From Arenicellales bacterium (GTDB taxonomy: Bacteria > Pseudomonadota > Gammaproteobacteria > Arenicellales > JAANXG01), in NCBI GenBank assembly GCA_030066885.1, contig JASJAT010000052.1, forward strand, positions 1 to 60,405: a stretch of 60,405 nucleotides of DNA. The letters run 5' to 3'. The notes beneath the pieces are model-generated. The model saw only the letters and a program-made list of their open reading frames with translations. It was not told the origin of the DNA and searched no databases. A program made the position numbers and the translations under genes. Of the stretch, positions 55,482-60,405 are shown piece after piece (position 1 is the stretch's first letter; each line of letters begins with the position of its first letter).

Positions 55482-56771
55482 TCAGACAGTACGGATGTAA
55501 CGATCTCGCTCCCAGTCGCTGACGGCTCTTTGCCAGGCCTTCAGCTCCCAATTGCGCGAGATCTCGTAGTACTTGCTGAAGTCCTCACCAAGTGCGTCGC
55601 GCAGCCCGGTATCGGCACGGAACGCCGTCAGTGCGTTTTCCAGTGAGTTGGGTAAAGCGATGAGATCGGATCGTTCTGACACATCACCTTCGAGCGGCGT
55701 CGGCGGTGCCATCTCGTTACGGATTCCGTCCGCCGCTGAAGCAACCAGTGTAGCCAGCGCGAGGTATGGATTGGCATCGGCGCCCGGCCGGCGGCACTCG
55801 ATTCGAGATCTCTCCGTACGTTTGGAGTGAATTGCACGGACCGAAGCTGAGCGATTCTCGTAGCCCCAACTGACATTGACTGGGGCAAAGTAGCCGGGCA
55901 CAAGGCGCTTGTAGGAATTGACTGTAGGATTGAGTAGCAGAGAAGCCGCCGGCAGATGATCGAGCACACCTGCGATTGCCGCAGTCGCTACCGCTGTCGC
56001 ATCGTCGGTAGGATCAGCCGGGGCGAAGGCGTTTGTTCCCTCATTCCACAAAGACAAATGCACGTGCCCGCTCGAGCCCTCTTCCAGCGGCATTGTCTTA
56101 GCAAGGAAACTTGCACGCAGCCCAAGCGTAGCGGCTAAGTCTTTGACTGCGAATTTAACGTAGGCGGCATCGTCGGCTGCACGCAAACCATGCCGCGCAG
56201 CAATATTGAGTTCCAGCAAACCGGGCCCCGCCTCGGTATGGACTGCCTCGAGCTCGACGCCAAGTCCATCGAGCGCAGGGACGAGGTTTGAGAGCAAGGT
56301 ATTGAAGTGTCCAATCTCGTTCAAGTGATAGCTGAGTCCACTCGACAGGGGTGCCGCTTCCTGATCAAAGATGCGCACTTCGTATTCAAACGCCGCCAAC
56401 ACTTCGTAGCCGAGCGCCGCCATGCCGTCCAAAGACTCTCGCAATACCTCACGTGACGCGAGTTGGCAGCGACGACCGTCACGCCAACTGGGTGTGGCGA
56501 GGCAAATTTGCCAGCCTGATCGCCAGGTGAGTTCTCGTAAAGTATCGGAATCGGGTTCGATCAACAGGTCAGGCGCACCGGTACGAATGCCGTAGTTCTC
56601 ATAGTCTGCAATGGGTGCATCTACCGGATCCAGGCCGAGCCAGAGGTCGGTCATCACCGCTCCGTTCTTAACTGCTGATTGAAACGCCGAGGGCCGCAGT
56701 GCCTTGCCGCGGATCGAGCCGTGTACGTCAGGCATCCCAAGCAGAACAAACTCTTTGCTGGCGTCCGTCAT
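55482..56771 (-). CDS. Glutamine synthetase family ligase (gamma-glutamylamine synthetase type)
   Basis: A 429-residue protein of the GS-I superfamily. Metal and substrate residues are seen in FEYEVRIF, GPGLLELNI and GHVHLSLW, with the NSYKRLVPGYFAPVNVSWG and RIECRRPGADANPYLAL segments of the PuuA/GlnA3-like group. The tyrosine adenylylation loop of GlnA is absent. Such enzymes gamma-glutamylate amines or polyamines with ATP. It is last in a four-gene coupled operon, overlapping the previous gene by 4 bp. The exact amine is unknown. Confidence 0.85.
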   Translation of the reverse strand: MTDASKEFVLLGMPDVHGSIRGKALRPSAFQSAVKNGAVMTDLWLGLDPVDAPIADYENYGIRTGAPDLLIEPDSDTLRELTWRSGWQICLATPSWRDGRRCQLASREVLRESLDGMAALGYEVLAAFEYEVRIFDQEAAPLSSGLSYHLNEIGHFNTLLSNLVPALDGLGVELEAVHTEAGPGLLELNIAARHGLRAADDAAYVKFAVKDLAATLGLRASFLAKTMPLEEGSSGHVHLSLWNEGTNAFAPADPTDDATAVATAAIAGVLDHLPAASLLLNPTVNSYKRLVPGYFAPVNVSWGYENRSASVRAIHSKRTERSRIECRRPGADANPYLALATLVASAADGIRNEMAPPTPLEGDVSERSDLIALPNSLENALTAFRADTGLRDALGEDFSKYYEISRNWELKAWQRAVSDWERDRYIRTV

Positions 56772-58126
56772 GATTGATTGGTACGGCCAAGTGCCGCCTT
56801 TATCTCGTGTTCGACCTTCTCTAGCGTCTTTACGAAGCGATTGATCATCTCAGCGAGTTCCTCGTCTTTACTGGTATATGCAGGGGCCAACAGGGTCTGA
56901 TCCCCGGTAAAGCCGTCCCGAGTCGAATGAGTAGAGGTGACCAATAAACCCTGCTCGAGTGCCTTGTCGTCGATGAGCGTTGCTGCGTCGAGACTATCCG
57001 GCAGCAAAGATTGACCGTCGCGTGGATCGACGTAATCTACGCCAAGCAGGAAACCGTGTCCCCGTACCTCCCCAACTATGTCACAGCCGGCAAGCGCCGA
57101 TTCCAACTCATCGCGAAACGATGGACCTCGTGCGGCAACGCGATCGAGCAGCTTGTTATTAATCATAAAGTCGAGCACAGCCAGGCCGACCGCACAGGGC
57201 AGGGGGGCACCGTCCCAAGTATGCCCAAGATCAAAAGCGCGCGACCCGTTGGCGAGAACCTCATACACATGCTCCCGGCATAACGTTCCCGCCAACGGAG
57301 CATACCCCGCACCAAGGGTTTTACCCGCAGTGACGATGTCGGGCTCGATAGGTAAGCCTTGCCCGGCAAACCAGCGGCCGGTTCGACCAATGCCGGTGAC
57401 GATCTCGTCGAAACAAACTAAGAATCCGTGACGCTCCCGGCGCTCCGCCAAGCCTTCCCAAAAGCGAGTCGGCGGCGAATAAGCCGGTAACGCCGCCGCA
57501 CTAACCGGCTCACAGAAAAACGCTGCCACGGTCTCAGGTCCAGCCTCTTCAAGGACTTGGTCCAGTGCGTCCAGGGCGCCTTCACCGGTTGGATCGAAAC
57601 GCTTGGTACTGGGTGGGATATGTAAATGCTTGGCCATGTATGGGTCGAACGGCGTCTGTAATCCCGTACGACCCGATAAGGCCAACGTCGCCATTGTCGC
57701 ACCGTGATAAGACTGGGCCGGCGAGATCACTCGCCAACGTCCGGTATCTCCCCGGTCGACGTGATAAGTTCTTGCCAGCCGTAGTGCCGTTTCGTTAGCC
57801 TCAGCACCCCCACTGACGAAGCGTGCGCGTGCCATTTCCGGCGCTGCCACGTCTAAAAGGCGCTGGGCCAGCTGTTCTTGTGGCTGGTTGGTAAAAAATT
57901 GGTTGTACATATAGGCGATGTCACCGGCACTCTCCCAGGTGGCTTCGACTATCTCATCACGGCCGTGACCGAGGCTCGCTACCATGGCGCCGCCGGAGCA
58001 GGCATCGAGTATTTCGTCACCTTCAGCGGTGTAGAGCCACACACCCTCACCCCTTTCTATACTGGGATAGCTCCGACTAAGGTAACGTGGAAAGACGCTG
58101 GTCGCGTCGGAATTGATTCCGATCAT
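56768..58126 (-). CDS. Class III aminotransferase (second in operon)
   Basis: A 452-residue PLP enzyme. GGAEANETALRLAR binds phosphate, FDEIVTGIGRTGRW precedes the Lys in TAGKTLGAGY, and HTWDGAPLPCAV is seen in the second half. It belongs to the omega-amino acid/GABA/putrescine transaminase group. It is a close paralogue of the other aminotransferase of the operon: shared runs include PPTRFWEGLAERRERHGFL-like and GHGFLLGVDYVDPRDGQS sequence. It overlaps both neighbours by 4 bp (ATGA type). Confidence 0.9.
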   Translation of the reverse strand: MIGINSDATSVFPRYLSRSYPSIERGEGVWLYTAEGDEILDACSGGAMVASLGHGRDEIVEATWESAGDIAYMYNQFFTNQPQEQLAQRLLDVAAPEMARARFVSGGAEANETALRLARTYHVDRGDTGRWRVISPAQSYHGATMATLALSGRTGLQTPFDPYMAKHLHIPPSTKRFDPTGEGALDALDQVLEEAGPETVAAFFCEPVSAAALPAYSPPTRFWEGLAERRERHGFLVCFDEIVTGIGRTGRWFAGQGLPIEPDIVTAGKTLGAGYAPLAGTLCREHVYEVLANGSRAFDLGHTWDGAPLPCAVGLAVLDFMINNKLLDRVAARGPSFRDELESALAGCDIVGEVRGHGFLLGVDYVDPRDGQSLLPDSLDAATLIDDKALEQGLLVTSTHSTRDGFTGDQTLLAPAYTSKDEELAEMINRFVKTLEKVEHEIKAALGRTNQS

Positions 58127-58857
58127 GGTGCTTCGTCCTTGACAAGAATGCTGTCTGTGGCCAGTGGTCGAAGCCCCGCTACGTCCTCGATGAATCGCTC
58201 GAAGAGTTGCAATGCGATCTGCCGAGAGTTCGCAGCGATACGGTGGGTCTCCGCCATCAACTCATCAGGGTCAACACCGACGGCGGCCAGCTCATGGGGA
58301 TATGCCTTTACCCAATAGTCCATAATCTCGGGGGTCACCTCTGGATGAAACTGCAACCCAAGACTTCGCCCAGCTACAAAGACCTGCGGACCTGCTGGAC
58401 TGTCGGCAACCAGTTTGGCCTCCTTCGGCAGAGTAAAGGTATCGAAATGCCATTGGAACCACGGCCCCTCTGCCACCAGCTCTAGATCGAGGCTTCTAAC
58501 CGGTAACCAACCCACCTCCGACAGTTCTCCACGAAAACACTCGCCACCAAGAATTCGCGCCAGTAACTGGCCACCAAAGCACAAACCGAGTATTGGAACA
58601 TCGGCCTCGGTAGCCTCCACGAACAATTCTTTTTCGCGGTCTATCCATGGCAACGAATCGTCGAATGCGGCGTACTGGGAACCAAGGGAAGCGATGAGGT
58701 CATAGTCTCGGGGTTTGATCTGTCGCTCATCGATATCAATCCTGAAAATGTCAATCCGTGCGCCCAAGTCAGTAAGCCATTCAGCGAGCACACCCGGTGG
58801 CGTGGGCTCTTCGTGTTGGATAATCAGTGCTCGAAAATCACTATTGGTTCCGTTCAT
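58123..58857 (-). CDS. Class I glutamine amidotransferase-like protein
   Basis: A 244-residue protein with a single class I GATase domain. The nucleophile elbow is PILGLCFGGQLLA (Cys), with the His/Glu in LQFHPEVTPE. Family members include GMP-synthase-like stand-alone amidases that could hydrolyse gamma-glutamyl amides. In this operon a role comparable to PuuD, releasing glutamate from a gamma-glutamylated product, is plausible, although PuuD itself is of another (C26) subgroup. It overlaps the aminotransferases on both sides by 4 bp. Confidence 0.85.
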   Translation of the reverse strand: MNGTNSDFRALIIQHEEPTPPGVLAEWLTDLGARIDIFRIDIDERQIKPRDYDLIASLGSQYAAFDDSLPWIDREKELFVEATEADVPILGLCFGGQLLARILGGECFRGELSEVGWLPVRSLDLELVAEGPWFQWHFDTFTLPKEAKLVADSPAGPQVFVAGRSLGLQFHPEVTPEIMDYWVKAYPHELAAVGVDPDELMAETHRIAANSRQIALQLFERFIEDVAGLRPLATDSILVKDEAP

Positions 58858-60245
58858 CGAATATCTCCCTGAGCCTCGGCGGCTGTTGGTTGTTTGTGAT
58901 TAACGAGCTCGCGCTCAACCTGCTCAGCCACTTCCGATATCGACGCCGCAAAGCGACGTACCATCTCTGCCAGCTCTTCTTCGGTGGTAACAAAAGGCGG
59001 GGCAAATAGGCTTTGGTCTCCCGCATACCCGTCTCCGGTGGGTTGTGTAGACAGCACGATGAGTCCATTCTTACCCGCGGTCTTGTCGATTCGGCCGGCA
59101 ACACCCAGTTCACGAGGCAGAAAAGACTGCCCGTCTCGAGGATCGACATAGTCAACACCCAGTAAAAAACCGTGTCCCCGTACTTCACCAACGAGATTGA
59201 TCCCAGCCAGCGCCGCTTCGAGCTCCTCCCGCAGTACAGGACCACGTGAAGCAACCCTTTCTACCAAGCTTTCAGAACGTAACGCGTTAATCACGGCCAC
59301 GCCCACCGCACAGGACAAGGGAGCCCCATCCCAGGTGTGACCCAGCGAAAAAACTTGGGAGCCTTGGGCAAACGCGTTGTAGACAGACTCCTGACATAAA
59401 ACTGCTCCGATCGCAGTGTAGCCCGCACCCAGACCTTTCGCAGTTGCGATGATGTCAGGCAGCAGGGGCAAACCTTCGGCTGCAAACCAGCGACCGGTTC
59501 GGCCGATACCAGTGACGATCTCGTCGAAACAAACCAGGAATCCATGACGCTCCCGTCGCTCTGCCAAACCCTCCCAGAAGCGGCTCGGAGGTGAATAAGC
59601 CGGCAACGCCGCTGCACTGATCGGTTCGCAGTAAAACGCCGATACTGTCTCAGGCCCAGCCTCTTCCAGCGCCTGATCCAGCGCCTGCAAAGCAGCTTCC
59701 CCGGTAGGGTCGAAGCGCTTTGTGCACGGTGGGATGTGCAAATGCCGGCTGAGATAAGGCCCGAATGGTCCTTGCAGACCCGGCCGCCCCGTCAAAGCCA
59801 ATGTTGCCATGGTCGGTCCATGATATGCCTGTGCCGGCGATATGACCTGCCATCGCTGTGTCTCTCCGCGTTCGACGTGATACGCTCGAGCCATCCTTAG
59901 CGCAGTCTCATTTGCTTCGGCACCACCGGTAACGAAACGCACCCGGCTAAATCCCTCTGGTGCGACCTCAACCAACTCCTGGGCCAGCCGTTCCTGCCAC
60001 GGGTTGGTAAGCCGTTCATTATGGACATAGCTGAGCTGTTGTGCCTGCTGGCGCGCCGCGTCGATCAGATCGCGCCGCCCGTGGCCTAGTGTTGCCGCCA
60101 TCGAACCACCGCTCATGGCATCGAGGTAACGTTGCCCCGTTGAATCCTCTACCCATGCACCTTCGCCCCGCACGACGACAGGGTATGGATGGCTCAGGTC
60201 CAACGGAAGAACAGACGTGTGTGCGCTGTCAACCACTGATGTCAT
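58854..60245 (-). CDS. Class III aminotransferase (first in operon)
   Basis: A 463-residue PLP enzyme. GGAEANETALRMAR, FDEIVTGIGRTGRWFA, the PLP-Lys in TAKGLGAGYTAIGAV and GHTWDGAPLSCAVGV mark the class III fold. It is about as long as its paralogue two genes later, and the two share long identical runs, indicating a tandem duplication with the amidotransferase between. It is the first gene of a four-gene operon; its start is preceded on the minus strand by a ggagcc site. Confidence 0.9.
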   Translation of the reverse strand: MTSVVDSAHTSVLPLDLSHPYPVVVRGEGAWVEDSTGQRYLDAMSGGSMAATLGHGRRDLIDAARQQAQQLSYVHNERLTNPWQERLAQELVEVAPEGFSRVRFVTGGAEANETALRMARAYHVERGETQRWQVISPAQAYHGPTMATLALTGRPGLQGPFGPYLSRHLHIPPCTKRFDPTGEAALQALDQALEEAGPETVSAFYCEPISAAALPAYSPPSRFWEGLAERRERHGFLVCFDEIVTGIGRTGRWFAAEGLPLLPDIIATAKGLGAGYTAIGAVLCQESVYNAFAQGSQVFSLGHTWDGAPLSCAVGVAVINALRSESLVERVASRGPVLREELEAALAGINLVGEVRGHGFLLGVDYVDPRDGQSFLPRELGVAGRIDKTAGKNGLIVLSTQPTGDGYAGDQSLFAPPFVTTEEELAEMVRRFAASISEVAEQVERELVNHKQPTAAEAQGDIR

Positions 60246-60405
60246 TGAAAATGGCTCCTTTAATACTTACAGAATCTCTGAATTATTCGTCTATTTCGAA
60301 CAAATGTGAAACGATCTAACTGAGCTAAAAGTACAAAGTGGAAAGTATAAAGTGAAATAACTAAACCTAAAGTCCTTATTGAAAACTGGGTTCTTTAGAC
60401 TTTTA

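Overview
The window reads as a chromosomal segment of a proteobacterium, most likely a marine or brackish gammaproteobacterium able to oxidise reduced sulfur. Main clues are a three-gene aprMBA locus of the type found in sulfur oxidisers (membrane protein AprM, iron-sulfur AprB, FAD subunit AprA), a polyhydroxybutyrate (PHB) locus, a TRAP transporter, an Mrp-type cation/proton antiporter, a periplasmic catalase-peroxidase and a DddP-like protein. The taxonomic call is inference. There are no rRNA or tRNA genes, no CRISPR array, no phage genes and no intact insertion sequence.

Layout. 0-6.7 kb: phasin, class I PHA synthase and thiolase, then a decayed fragment of the acetoacetyl-CoA reductase gene phaB, a small protein behind an FNR/Anr-like box, a short-chain dehydrogenase and a methyltransferase. 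TGCA-centred palindromes sit in the phasin and dehydrogenase promoters and resemble PhaR-type operators. 7.1-12 kb: aprMBA, a strong terminator, then a protein with five exact 47-residue TPR units. 12-18.5 kb: DUF1326 protein, a metal-ligand-free M24 (creatinase-type) protein, a class III nucleotide cyclase, and a TRAP operon dctP-dctQ-dctM on the minus strand. 18.6-30 kb: accessory genes, including a DUF3604 pseudogene with an amber stop, a secreted serine protease, a flavin-reductase-like protein, a stand-alone cyclic-nucleotide-binding protein, a short beta-carbonic anhydrase, a GT2/DUF2304/membrane-protein operon, a lipoprotein, a Sel1 protein, a DUF3391 HD-GYP protein and DoxX.

30-46 kb: a VOC protein, a large FAD/GcvT dimethylglycine-dehydrogenase-like enzyme, a small-ORF/DUF533 cluster, a CaCA exchanger, an eight-gene Mrp-type operon with three MrpD-like subunits, exported KatG and an NhaR-type LysR regulator. 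46-55 kb: a TGS GTPase, an aminotransferase class IV remnant, Pcm, two SDRs, a DddP-like/2OG-oxygenase pair, a GT2 and a DUF6056-type membrane protein. 55-60 kb: a tightly coupled operon of two class III aminotransferases, a class I glutamine amidotransferase and a glutamine-synthetase-like ligase, with the logic of gamma-glutamylated polyamine or amine catabolism.

The most notable observations are: (1) two unlinked small proteins (39 and 33 aa) sharing a C-terminal membrane motif; (2) a 20-bp identical palindromic element in front of one of these and in front of another small-ORF cluster; (3) a DddP homologue that keeps all six metal ligands but has Gly where DMSP lyase has its catalytic Asp; (4) an Mrp operon with no full-length MrpA and a third MrpD-like subunit lacking the key Glu; (5) a dead phaB with PhaR-like operators on neighbouring genes.
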